Notes under the pieces: model-generated
What the model saw: the letters and a program-made list of their open reading frames with translations, nothing else
Told to the model about the DNA's origin: nothing
The model's database searches: none
Shown here: positions 24,169-31,735 of the stretch, piece after piece
How the letters are laid out: the number at the start of each line of letters is the position of its first letter
Numbering within the stretch: position 1 is the stretch's first letter
Origin: Cellulosimicrobium cellulans
Lineage (GTDB): Bacteria > Actinomycetota > Actinomycetes > Actinomycetales > Cellulomonadaceae
NCBI RefSeq assembly: GCF_016921195.1
Contig: NZ_JAFGYF010000004.1
Coordinates: 62,001-126,000, forward strand
DNA: 64,000 bases
Direction: 5' to 3'
Translations under genes and position numbers: made by a program

Positions 24169-24996
24169 TCACCCCTTGACGGCGCCGGACAGCAGGCCGC
24201 CGGTGAGCTTCTTCTGCATGATCGAGAAGAAGACGATGCTGGGGATGGCCGCGAGCACGGAGCCCGCGGCGAGGGGGCCGAGCGCCACCTTGCCCTCGCC
24301 GCCGATGAACATCTTCAGCGTGATGGGCAGCGTGTAGTTCTCGGGTGACTGGAGCAGCACGAGCGCGAAGAAGAACTCGTTCCACGACGACACGAAGCTG
24401 AACATCGCCGTCGCGACGATGCCCGGCATGAGGAGCGGGAAGACGATCGTGCGGAGCACGGTGAACCGGCTCGCGCCGTCCATCGAGCCCGCCTCCTCGA
24501 GGTCGACCGGGATCGCGGAGACGTAGCCCTGCATCATCCACAGCGCGAACGGCAGCGTGTACGTGGTGTGGACGAGCGTGAGCCCGACGAGCGAGTCCGT
24601 GAGGCCGATGGTCCGCAGGATGAGGAACAGCGGCAGGATGATGAGGATCACCGGGAACACCTGGCTCACGAGGATCCAGCCCACGCCTGCCGCGCGGATC
24701 TTGCCGCGCAACCGCGCGAGCACGTACGACGCGGGCAGCGCGATGACGATGACGAGAGCCGTCGAGACGACCGCGACGATCGCGCTGTTCCACGCCGAGC
24801 GCACGAGGCCCTGCCGCGAGAGCGCCTGGGAGTAGTTCTCCCAGTGAAAGTCCTGCGGGATCAGGCTCACGGTCAGCGAGTTGAGCTCGCCCGACGACTT
24901 GAGCGACGCGGAGATGAGCCAGAGCAGCGGGAAGCCGAGGAAGAGGATGTAGAACGCGAGGGCCACGTACTGGGCCGGGCGGACGAGTGCGCGCAC
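24169..24996 (-). CDS. Carbohydrate ABC transporter permease (MalG-type)
   Basis: A 275-residue inner-membrane permease with six hydrophobic spans. The cytoplasmic EAA loop EEAGSMDGASRFTVLRTIVFPLLMPG at ~190 contacts the ATPase. GTG start 3 bp after the stop of the partner permease. Pairs with the gene at 25000-25962. No ATPase gene is present in the operon, so it probably uses a shared MsiK-type ATPase encoded elsewhere, as is usual in actinobacteria. Confidence 0.93.
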   Translation of the reverse strand: MRALVRPAQYVALAFYILFLGFPLLWLISASLKSSGELNSLTVSLIPQDFHWENYSQALSRQGLVRSAWNSAIVAVVSTALVIVIALPASYVLARLRGKIRAAGVGWILVSQVFPVILIILPLFLILRTIGLTDSLVGLTLVHTTYTLPFALWMMQGYVSAIPVDLEEAGSMDGASRFTVLRTIVFPLLMPGIVATAMFSFVSSWNEFFFALVLLQSPENYTLPITLKMFIGGEGKVALGPLAAGSVLAAIPSIVFFSIMQKKLTGGLLSGAVKG

Positions 24997-24999
24997 GGG

Positions 25000-25962
25000 T
25001 CAGCTCTCCTTCTCGGAGCGGAACTGCGACCGCAGGTAGATCGCGAGCAGGAGGACGACGACCACCACGAGCACGACGCCCATCGCGGCGGCGTAGCCGA
25101 TGTTCCGGTTCTTGAACGCCTCCAGGTAGGTGAAGAGCATCGGCAGCATGGTCCGGCCGCCAGGCCCGCCCTCGGTGAGCACGTAGACCAGCGAGAACGA
25201 GTTGAAGTTCCAGATGAAGTTCAGCGACGTGATGGACGTGATGATGGGCCGCAGGCTGGGGAGCGTCACCGCGGTGAAGCGGCGCCACGCGCCCGCGCCG
25301 TCCATCGCGGCGGCCTCGTGGAGCTCGTCCGGGATCTGCTGGAGCCCGGCGAGCAGCGTCACCGTGGTCTGCGGCATGCCGACCCACACGCCGACGACGA
25401 TCACCGCGGGCAGCGCGGTCGAGAAGTCCGCGAGCCAGTTGATGTCGTCCGGCAGGCCCAGAGCGCCGAGGAATGCGTTGAGCGGCCCCGCGTTGGGCGA
25501 GTAGATCATCTGCCACATGATCGCCACGACGACCGGCGGCATGGCCCACGGGATGAGCGCGAGCACACGCGTCAGCCCCTGGAGCCGGAGCCCGGAGTTG
25601 AGCAGGAGCGCGAGGCCCATCGCCGCGACGAGCTGGAGCAGCGTCACCGAGACGGCCCAGATCATGCCGATGCGGAACGAGTCCCAGAAGAACGAGTTGT
25701 CGGCGAGGCGCACGAAGTTGTCGACGCCCACGAACTGGTAGTCCGGGTGCCGCACGAGCCGGGCGTCGGTGAACGCGAGCGCGACGCCCATGACGAGCGG
25801 CGCGACGCTCAGCACGAGGATCGGCAGGAGCGACGGCATGACGAGCGCGATCGCCTCGCGCCGCTTGGCGCGGGCCATCCCGCCGGTCCGTCGCGGGGCG
25901 CCACGGTCGGGGCGACGGGCGGCCGCGGCGTGCGGGTCGCCCGCGAGGGTCGGCGCGCTCAT
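25000..25962 (-). CDS. Carbohydrate ABC transporter permease (MalF/UgpA-type)
   Basis: A 320-residue permease with an Arg-rich cytoplasmic N-terminus and six hydrophobic spans beginning EAIALVMPSLLPILVLSVAPLVMG. The EAA motif is DELHEAAAMDGAGAWRRFTAVTLPSLRP at ~215. It ends YLRSQFRSEKES. The ATG overlaps the LacI stop (ATGA), so the repressor and importer are co-translated. It forms the heterodimer channel with the following permease. Confidence 0.93.
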   Translation of the reverse strand: MSAPTLAGDPHAAAARRPDRGAPRRTGGMARAKRREAIALVMPSLLPILVLSVAPLVMGVALAFTDARLVRHPDYQFVGVDNFVRLADNSFFWDSFRIGMIWAVSVTLLQLVAAMGLALLLNSGLRLQGLTRVLALIPWAMPPVVVAIMWQMIYSPNAGPLNAFLGALGLPDDINWLADFSTALPAVIVVGVWVGMPQTTVTLLAGLQQIPDELHEAAAMDGAGAWRRFTAVTLPSLRPIITSITSLNFIWNFNSFSLVYVLTEGGPGGRTMLPMLFTYLEAFKNRNIGYAAAMGVVLVVVVVLLLAIYLRSQFRSEKES

Positions 25963-26993
25963 CGGGAACCCCCTCCGGCGTCGGCGGTCGACTCGCGCAC
26001 CGCGAGCCGGGGCCCGACGGCGCGGTGCCGCCCGGCCTGCGCGTCGCCGTCCACGAGGTCGACGACGAGCTCCGCGGCGATGCGCCCGCGCTCGGTCGAG
26101 CCGAGCGAGACGCTCGTGAGGCTGGGCTGGAACACGCGGCCGATCTCGGTGTCGTCCATCCCGGTCACCGCCACGTCCTCGGGGACCGACAGCCCGCGCT
26201 CGCGCACCGCGCGGATCGCGCCGATGGCGAGCAGGTCGTTGGCCGCGACGATCGCGTCCGGGCGGGTGGCGCCGTCGGACGCGTCGAGGAGCGCGCGCGT
26301 CGCGGCGAGTCCCGCGGCCACGGTGAAGTCCGTGGCGACGACCGCGTCCGCGCGCTCCCCGCTGAACCCGTCGGCGCGCGTCGCGGCGTCGAAGCCGCGC
26401 TGGCGTGCCTCACCCGGCGTCGTGTCGAGCGGGCCGTTGAGGAACGCGAGCCGGCGGCGGCCGAGGTCGAGCAGGTGGCGCACGGCCTCGCCGATGCCGC
26501 CCGCCGAGTCGGTGGAGACCGAGTCGATGCCGTGGTCGGCGAGGCTGCGGCCGATGACGACGACGGGGACGGGCGCCTGCCGGATCTCCTCGACGAGCTC
26601 GTCGTCGGTGCGCAGCGGGCTGAGGATCATGGCGTCGACGAAGCCGCTCGACAGGCTGCGCACGAGCTCGACGGTCGAGGTCGTCGTGTCCCCCGTCGTC
26701 ATGACGACGACGCGGTAGCCGTGCGGCGCGAGGACCTCGTGGATCGCCGTCATCATCTCGACGTAGACGGGGTTGCCGATGTCGGCGACGGCGAACGCGA
26801 CCTGGAACGTCTTCTTCAGGCGCAGGGACCGCCCGATGGCGTCCGGGCTGTAGCCGAGCTCGGTGGCCGCGGCGCGCACGCGCTCGACCATCGCCGGGCT
26901 CGCGCCCGTCCCGTGCAGGGCGCGGGAGGTCGAGGCCAGGGAGACCCCGGCCCGCTGTGCCACCTGGATCAGCGTGGCGCGTGATGACGTCAC
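25959..26993 (-). CDS. LacI-family transcriptional regulator of the 10-gene operon
   Basis: A 344-residue LacI/GalR protein from a GTG start. The HTH is TLIQVAQRAGVSLASTSRALHGTGASPAMVERVRAAATELGYSPDAIGRSL in the first 60 residues. The periplasmic-binding-protein-like effector domain follows (VAFAVADIGNPVYVEMM, AIVAANDLLAIGAIRAVRERG, VAVTGMDDTEIGRVFQPSLTSV). It is the first gene of the operon and sits just downstream of two palindromes that match LacI-type operators, so it most likely represses itself and the transport/catabolic genes until the substrate sugar binds. The frame extends upstream to 27086, but that part contains the operators. Confidence 0.92.
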   Translation of the reverse strand: MTSSRATLIQVAQRAGVSLASTSRALHGTGASPAMVERVRAAATELGYSPDAIGRSLRLKKTFQVAFAVADIGNPVYVEMMTAIHEVLAPHGYRVVVMTTGDTTTSTVELVRSLSSGFVDAMILSPLRTDDELVEEIRQAPVPVVVIGRSLADHGIDSVSTDSAGGIGEAVRHLLDLGRRRLAFLNGPLDTTPGEARQRGFDAATRADGFSGERADAVVATDFTVAAGLAATRALLDASDGATRPDAIVAANDLLAIGAIRAVRERGLSVPEDVAVTGMDDTEIGRVFQPSLTSVSLGSTERGRIAAELVVDLVDGDAQAGRHRAVGPRLAVRESTADAGGGSR

Positions 26994-27025
26994 TGTCGTC
27001 CACCTCGTCGTCGAAGGATCGCGTC

Positions 27026-27039
27026 TGGAAACGTTTCCA
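27026..27039. promoter_or_regulatory. LacI operator O1
   Basis: Perfect 14-bp palindrome TGGAAACGTTTCCA, 33 bp upstream of the LacI start codon. The core GGAAACGTTTCC is the classic LacI/GalR-type site with the central CG. Confidence 0.85.
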
Positions 27040-27060
27040 ACTTCCCACCCAGGGGAACCC

Positions 27061-27074
27061 TGGAAACGTTTCCG
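27061..27074. promoter_or_regulatory. LacI operator O2
   Basis: TGGAAACGTTTCCG, the same 12-bp core as O1. Centres are 35 bp apart. Two sites allow cooperative binding across the promoter of the LacI-led operon. Confidence 0.83.
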
Positions 27075-27144
27075 GGTTGCGGACACTCTCGCACCCGCCC
27101 CGCCCGGACGTCAACCCCGCACACCCGCCTTCATCCCGGCGGCA

Positions 27145-27246
27145 GCGAGGTAGAGCCCTGGTCCCGCGAGATAGAACCGAGGTAGGGACCACGGCTCTAC
27201 CTCGCGGGACCAGGGCTCTACCTCGCGGGACCAGGGCTCTACCTCG
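27145..27246. repeat. 21-bp repeat array with inverted arm
   Basis: Direct units at 27195-27215 and 27216-27236 are identical (core CTACCTCGCGGGACCAGGG), with a partial third at 27237-27246. An inverted copy at 27145-27178 faces them, so the whole array can fold into a long imperfect hairpin. Related loci are at 28411-28498 and 8745-8786. Confidence 0.85.
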
Positions 27247-27344
27247 GCCTCCCACGGGTACGGGGATCCTCGTACGGGGGTTGTCCACGACGACACGGCG
27301 CGGTCAGGCTCGAACCGACCCGACCACCGACGAAAGGTGCACCG

Positions 27345-28325
27345 ATGCACACCCGAGCCCCGGCGTCGTCCTCCCCCGCGGCGCCCACCGCGATCACCGC
27401 ACGCCCCGCGACCCGACCCCTCGCCCTGCTCCTCGCCGTTCTTCTCGCGCTCGTGGGAGCGCTCTCCTGGACCGTCGCCGGCCCGGCGTCGCGGGCGCAC
27501 GCCGCGACGTGCGCACCCGCGTGGAGCGCCGGGACGGTCTACCTGGGCGGCGCCGTCGTCTCCCACGGCGGCCAGAACTGGAAGGCCGGCTGGTGGACCC
27601 AGGGCGAGACGCCCGGCACCACCGGCGAGTGGGGCGTCTGGCGCTCGCAGGGTGCGTGCGGCGGCGGGACCGACCCGGGCAACCCCGGGAACCCCGGCAC
27701 CCCGAGCGGCTTCGTCGTCTCCGAGGCGCAGTTCAACCAGATGTTCCCGAACCGGAACCCGTTCTACACGTACCAGGGCCTCGTCGACGCGCTGTCGGCC
27801 TACCCGGGCTTCGCGACGACGGGCGGCACTGAGGTCGCCAAGCGCGAGGCCGCGGCGTTCCTCGCGAACGTCAACCACGAGACCGGCGGGCTCGTCCACG
27901 TCAAGGAGATCAACACCGCGAACTACCCGCACTACTGCGACTACTCGCAGCCGTACGGCTGCCCTGCGGGCCAGAGCGCGTACTACGGCAAGGGCCCCGT
28001 CCAGTTGAGCTGGAACTACAACTACAAGGCCGCAGGCGACGCGCTCGGCATCGACCTGCTGAACAACCCGTACCTCGTGGAGCAGAACTCGGCCGTCGCG
28101 TGGAAGACCGGGCTGTGGTTCTGGAACACGCAGTCCGGTGCGGGCTCGATGTCCGGGCACCAGGCGATCGTCTCCGGCGCCGGCTTCGGCGAGTCGATCC
28201 GCTCGATCAACGGCTCGATCGAGTGCAACGGCGGCAACCCGGCCCAGGTCCAGTCGCGCGTGACCGCCTTCCAGCGCTTCGCCCAGATCCTCGGCACGAC
28301 GACGGGCGCAAACCTCTACTGCTGA
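27345..28325 (+). CDS. Exported chitinase, CBM5/12 plus GH19
   Basis: A 326-residue secreted enzyme. Residues 1-53 are a long signal peptide (RPLALLLAVLLALVGALSWTVAG ... SRAHA). Residues ~55-103 are a CBM5/12 module (CAPAWSAGTVYLGGAVVSHGGQNWKAGWWTQGE ... WGVWRSQG). After a Gly/Pro/Asn linker the GH19 domain runs from ~125 to the end: NQMFPNRNPFYTYQG, NVNHETGGLVHVKEIN with both catalytic Glu, YYGKGPVQLSWNYNY, IRSINGSIECNGGNP. It degrades chitin outside the cell. It is the secreted paralogue of the gene at 11453. Transcription starts downstream of the repeat array. Confidence 0.95.
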   Translation: MHTRAPASSSPAAPTAITARPATRPLALLLAVLLALVGALSWTVAGPASRAHAATCAPAWSAGTVYLGGAVVSHGGQNWKAGWWTQGETPGTTGEWGVWRSQGACGGGTDPGNPGNPGTPSGFVVSEAQFNQMFPNRNPFYTYQGLVDALSAYPGFATTGGTEVAKREAAAFLANVNHETGGLVHVKEINTANYPHYCDYSQPYGCPAGQSAYYGKGPVQLSWNYNYKAAGDALGIDLLNNPYLVEQNSAVAWKTGLWFWNTQSGAGSMSGHQAIVSGAGFGESIRSINGSIECNGGNPAQVQSRVTAFQRFAQILGTTTGANLYC

Positions 28326-28410
28326 CCTCGCCGTCCCGAGCAGGTGAACGTGGCCCGTCCCGACGCCGGGGCGGGCCACGGTCGCGCGCGTCGCGGGCAA
28401 CAGCACCGGG

Positions 28411-28498
28411 CGATCGAACCACGGTTCTACCTCGCGCAACCATGGTTCTACCTCGCGTGACCGCGGTTCTCTCTCGCGGGGTCTCGGCTCTGGCTCGG
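28411..28498. repeat. Diverged 21-bp tandem repeats
   Basis: Units 28425-28445, 28446-28466 and 28467-28487, plus a partial unit to 28498, share the pattern TTCTACCTCGCG followed by a variable 9-mer. They fill the convergent gap between the chitinase (stop 28325) and the DUF305 gene (stop 28503). Periodicity is exactly 21 bp, as at 27195-27246. Confidence 0.8.
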
Positions 28499-28502
28499 TG
28501 CG

Positions 28503-29195
28503 TCAGAGGGTGGCGAGGAGGTCGCGCATACGGTCGATCTCGCCGCCCTGACCGGCCGCGGTCTCGGCCGCGATCTCGTTCGCGAAGAGGTCCTGGCCCT
28601 CGACGAGCACGACGTCGACCATGGCGAGCGCGCCCTCGTGGTGCTGGATCATCCCCTCGAGGAAGAGGCGGTCGAACTCCGCGCCGCTCGCGGCCTCGAT
28701 CGCGGCGAGCTGCTCGTCGCTCAGCATGCCGGCACCAGCGCCGTGGCCCTCGTGCCCGCCCGCACCGCCACCGGGCGCGCGCGGGCCGGTCCCGCCGTCG
28801 TCGTCCACTCCGTCCGGGACGGCCAGGTCGCGCGCCTGCAGCCACGACGCGAGCGCGTGCACCTCGGGGCCCTGCGCGGCGGTGACGCGCTCCGCGAACG
28901 ACCGGACGGCGTCCGACCCGGCGCGGTCGGGCGCGAGCGCCGCGATCTCGAGCGCCTGGAGGTGGTGCTCGATCATCCCCGTGACGAACGCCGCGTCCGC
29001 CTGGTTCCAGGAGCCCTCCTCGGGCGTGGCGCCGTAGTCCTCGGGGGCGACCGTCGTCGCTTCCTCGCCCGGTCGACCGGGCTGGACCACGACGCTCGAC
29101 GGTGTCGGGGTCGGCGCCGGGTCGGGCGTGCACGCCGCTGCCCCCAGCACGACGCCGAGCACGACCGCGCCCCAGGTCAGGGCACGTGCGCCCAT
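28503..29195 (-). CDS. DUF305-family lipoprotein
   Basis: A 230-residue protein with a lipoprotein signal (LGVVLGAAAC; lipobox AAAC at about residue 22) and a Pro/Thr linker. Two DUF305 His-rich helices follow: FVTGMIEHHLQALEIAAL and FLEGMIQHHEGALAMVDVV. A Gly/His-rich stretch (GGHEGHGAG) lies between them. DUF305 proteins are four-helix bundles of the ferritin-like/copper-binding type, often linked to metal handling at the cell surface. Divergent from the LVIVD gene. The ATG at 29195 is chosen because the signal peptide starts there; the frame is open to 29294. Confidence 0.9.
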   Translation of the reverse strand: MGARALTWGAVVLGVVLGAAACTPDPAPTPTPSSVVVQPGRPGEEATTVAPEDYGATPEEGSWNQADAAFVTGMIEHHLQALEIAALAPDRAGSDAVRSFAERVTAAQGPEVHALASWLQARDLAVPDGVDDDGGTGPRAPGGGAGGHEGHGAGAGMLSDEQLAAIEAASGAEFDRLFLEGMIQHHEGALAMVDVVLVEGQDLFANEIAAETAAGQGGEIDRMRDLLATL

Positions 29196-29342
29196 GGCCG
29201 GGGCTGCGTTACGGCTGGGAAAACTCTGCACCCGTCCTGTTCCCTCCGTGTAAAAGGTCGCCGGGAACTGCCCGGTTTGAGTGGTACAGATCACATCTGC
29301 CGGTCAGAATTCGCAGAACCCTACCAAGGAGGTGTTTCCCAG

Positions 29343-31151
29343 GTGCATCGAACGACGCACGGGCAGACGCGCCGGCAACGACGCCGGGTCCTGCTCGCCT
29401 CGTCCATGGCGGCCACGCTCGCCGTCTCCTCCCTCGCGGTCGCCTCGTCGGCGGCCGCCGAACCGTCCGACGGCTCTCCCGAGGCGGTGGCCGCGCTCAC
29501 CGAGCAGGCCGCCGCCTCGCTCGCGGACCTCCCCGCCCAGCGCATCGCTCCCCTCGCCCAGGCCACCGACGTCCTGGCGCCCGGAGAGGTCGCCGGCAGC
29601 CCCAACCTGACCCACGTCGCGAACATCCCGAAGAACGGCGACTTCACGCCCGAGGGCCAGTACAGCACCGACCTCGCGTTCCAGGGCCGGTACGCGTTCG
29701 CCGGGAACTACGGCGGGTTCACGGTGTACGACGTCGCGAACCCGACAGCCCCGCAGCAGGTCGCCCAGGTCGTCTGCCCCGGGTCCCAGAACGACATCTC
29801 GGTCTACGGCGACCTGCTCGTCCTCAGCACCGACTCCTCGCGCAGCAACGACTCGTGCGAGAACGTCGCCCAGAGCGCCACGATCAAGGACTCGTGGGAG
29901 GGCATCAAGGTCTTCGACATCTCCGAGCCGACGTCGCCGCAGTACGTGGCGTCGGTCGAGACCCAGTGCGGCTCCCACACCCACTCGCTCGCGCCGTCGC
30001 AGGACGGCGAGGAGCTGTTCGTCTACGTCTCGTCGTACAGCCCGAACGCGGCGTTCCCCGACTGCCAGCCGCCGCACGACCTCATCTCGGTCGTGCAGAT
30101 CCCGCTCGACGACCCCGCCGCGGCGGAGCTCGTCTCGACGCCCGTCCTCTTCCCCGACGGCGGCAACCCGGGCGGCAACGGCTCCAGCACGACGTCGGGC
30201 TGCCACGACATCACGACCTACCCGTCGAAGGACCTCGCGGCGGGCGCGTGCATGGGCGACGGCATCCTCATGGACATCTCCGACCGCGCGCACCCGGTGG
30301 TCACCGAGGTCGTCCGCGACACCACGAACTTCGCCTTCTGGCACTCGGCGACGTTCAACAACGCCGGCACCAAGGTCGTCTTCACGGACGAGCTCGGCGG
30401 CGGCGGCGCGCCGACGTGCAACCCGACAGTCGGGCCCGAGAAGGGCGCGGACGCCATCTACGACATCGTGGACGGCGAGCTCGTGTTCAAGAGCTACTAC
30501 AAGATCGAGCGCGAGCAGGCCGCGACGGAGAACTGCGTGGCGCACAACGGCTCGCTCATCCCCGTCCCGGGGCGCGACATCATGGTCCAGGCCTGGTACC
30601 AGGGCGGCATCTCGGTGTGGGACTTCACGGACTCGGCGAACCCGGTCGAGATCGCGTGGTTCGACCGCGGACCGCTCTCCTCGGAGCGTCTGATCCTCGG
30701 CGGCTCGTGGTCGGCGTACTGGTACAACGGCGCGATCATCTCGAACGACATCCAGCAGGGCCTCGACGTGCTGCTGCTCGACGACCCGGTGACGAACGCC
30801 GCGAAGTCGGTCGTGACGGACGAGTTCAACCCGCAGGCCCAGCCGACGTACATCGAGCCGCCGGCGTGGTCGAAGACCACCGCGTACGCGGGCGGCACCA
30901 CGGTCACCTACGCGGGCGCCGTCTGGCGCGCGCAGTGGTGGACCAAGGGCCAGGTGCCCGGCGCCGACGCGTGGGGCCCGTGGGAGGAGATCGCCGGGGT
31001 CGACGCGGACGGGGTCGGCGCGTGGAAACCGAGCCGGGTCTACGTCAAGGGCGACACCGTGACCCACGAGGGAACGACGTACACCGCGAAGTGGTGGACC
31101 CGGAACCAGGAGCCCGGCGACCGCTGGGGCCCGTGGGAACCGCAGGACTGA
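29343..31151 (+). CDS. Exported LVIVD-repeat protein with two CBM5/12 modules
   Basis: A 602-residue protein from a GTG start with a near-consensus AAGGAGGT 10 nt upstream, so it is probably highly translated. Residues 1-40 are a twin-Arg-like signal (RRQRRRVLLASSMAATLAVSSLAVASSAAA). Residues ~90-490 carry LVIVD-type propeller repeats (FAGNYGGFTVYDVANPTAPQQVAQV, EGIKVFDISEPTSPQYVASV, GGISVWDFTDSANPVEIAWF) with several Cys. Two C-terminal chitin-binding modules follow (WSKTTAYAGGTTVTYAGAVW ... WGPWEEI and WKPSRVYVKGDTVTHEGTTY ... WGPWEPQD). LVIVD function is unknown; the CBMs imply binding to chitin or related glycans. Confidence 0.92.
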   Translation: MHRTTHGQTRRQRRRVLLASSMAATLAVSSLAVASSAAAEPSDGSPEAVAALTEQAAASLADLPAQRIAPLAQATDVLAPGEVAGSPNLTHVANIPKNGDFTPEGQYSTDLAFQGRYAFAGNYGGFTVYDVANPTAPQQVAQVVCPGSQNDISVYGDLLVLSTDSSRSNDSCENVAQSATIKDSWEGIKVFDISEPTSPQYVASVETQCGSHTHSLAPSQDGEELFVYVSSYSPNAAFPDCQPPHDLISVVQIPLDDPAAAELVSTPVLFPDGGNPGGNGSSTTSGCHDITTYPSKDLAAGACMGDGILMDISDRAHPVVTEVVRDTTNFAFWHSATFNNAGTKVVFTDELGGGGAPTCNPTVGPEKGADAIYDIVDGELVFKSYYKIEREQAATENCVAHNGSLIPVPGRDIMVQAWYQGGISVWDFTDSANPVEIAWFDRGPLSSERLILGGSWSAYWYNGAIISNDIQQGLDVLLLDDPVTNAAKSVVTDEFNPQAQPTYIEPPAWSKTTAYAGGTTVTYAGAVWRAQWWTKGQVPGADAWGPWEEIAGVDADGVGAWKPSRVYVKGDTVTHEGTTYTAKWWTRNQEPGDRWGPWEPQD

Positions 31152-31206
31152 CGCGCCTCGCCCGGGCGCCACGCCCGAGCGGGGCGCCGGGCTGACGCAC
31201 CCGGCA

Positions 31207-31242
31207 GACGGCGCCCGTCCACCCCGGTGGGCGGGCGTCGTC
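31207..31242. terminator. Hairpin after the LVIVD gene
   Basis: Arms from 31207 and to 31242 pair over about 15-17 positions with two wobbles (GACGGCGCCCGTCC against the GGGCGGGCGTCGTC side). It lies 56 bp after the stop at 31151. Confidence 0.6.
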
Positions 31243-31286
31243 GCGCGGGGCCCGTCAGCACGTGCCCACCCGTAGGATGCGGCCGC

Positions 31287-31697
31287 ATGACCGGGAACCT
31301 GCTCGACGACGGCGCGCGCTGCCCGTGCCTCTCCGGCGACACCTACGGGTCGTGCTGCGGCCGGTACCACGCCGGGTCGCCCGCGCCGACCGCCGAGGCG
31401 CTCATGCGCTCGCGCTACAGCGCGTTCGCCGTCGGCGACGCCGACTACCTCCGCGCCACGTGGCACCCCTCCACCCGGCCCGCCGACCTCGAGCTCGACG
31501 ACGACGTGGAGTGGCGTCGGCTCGACGTCGTGCACACCGAGGCGGGCGGCCCCTTCGACACGACAGGGGTCGTGGAGTTCGTCGCGCACCACCGCTCGCG
31601 CGCCCACCCGGCCGACCGCGGCCGGCTCCACGAGGTCAGCCGCTTCGTCCGGGAGGGCGACCGCTGGTCCTACGTCGACGGCGTGGTGCAGGGCTAG
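31287..31697 (+). CDS. YchJ-like (UPF0225) protein
   Basis: A 136-residue protein with the YchJ pattern: an N-terminal Cys cluster CPCLSGDTYGSCCGRYHAG, then PTAEALMRSRYSAFAVGDADYLRATWH, and a cystatin/NTF2-like domain to the end (VEFVAHHRSRAHPADRGRLHEVSRFVREGDRWSYVDG). The Cys cluster probably binds zinc. The biochemical role of YchJ proteins is not established. The ATG at 31287 precedes MTGNLL; a longer frame to 31227 has no family support. Confidence 0.9.
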   Translation: MTGNLLDDGARCPCLSGDTYGSCCGRYHAGSPAPTAEALMRSRYSAFAVGDADYLRATWHPSTRPADLELDDDVEWRRLDVVHTEAGGPFDTTGVVEFVAHHRSRAHPADRGRLHEVSRFVREGDRWSYVDGVVQG

Positions 31698-31735
31698 CGC
31701 CCTCCAGTCCGGCACCCTCGGGGCGTCCCGGAGGC

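Larger units (their letters stand above)
26994..27344. other. 351-bp divergent intergenic region
   Basis: It separates the LacI-led operon (minus) from the exported GH19 chitinase (plus). It holds the two LacI operators (27026-27074), the 21-bp repeat array (27145-27246), two direct copies of GTACGGGG (27258-27265 and 27272-27279), and GAAAGG just before the chitinase ATG. I see no gene in it. Confidence 0.7.
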
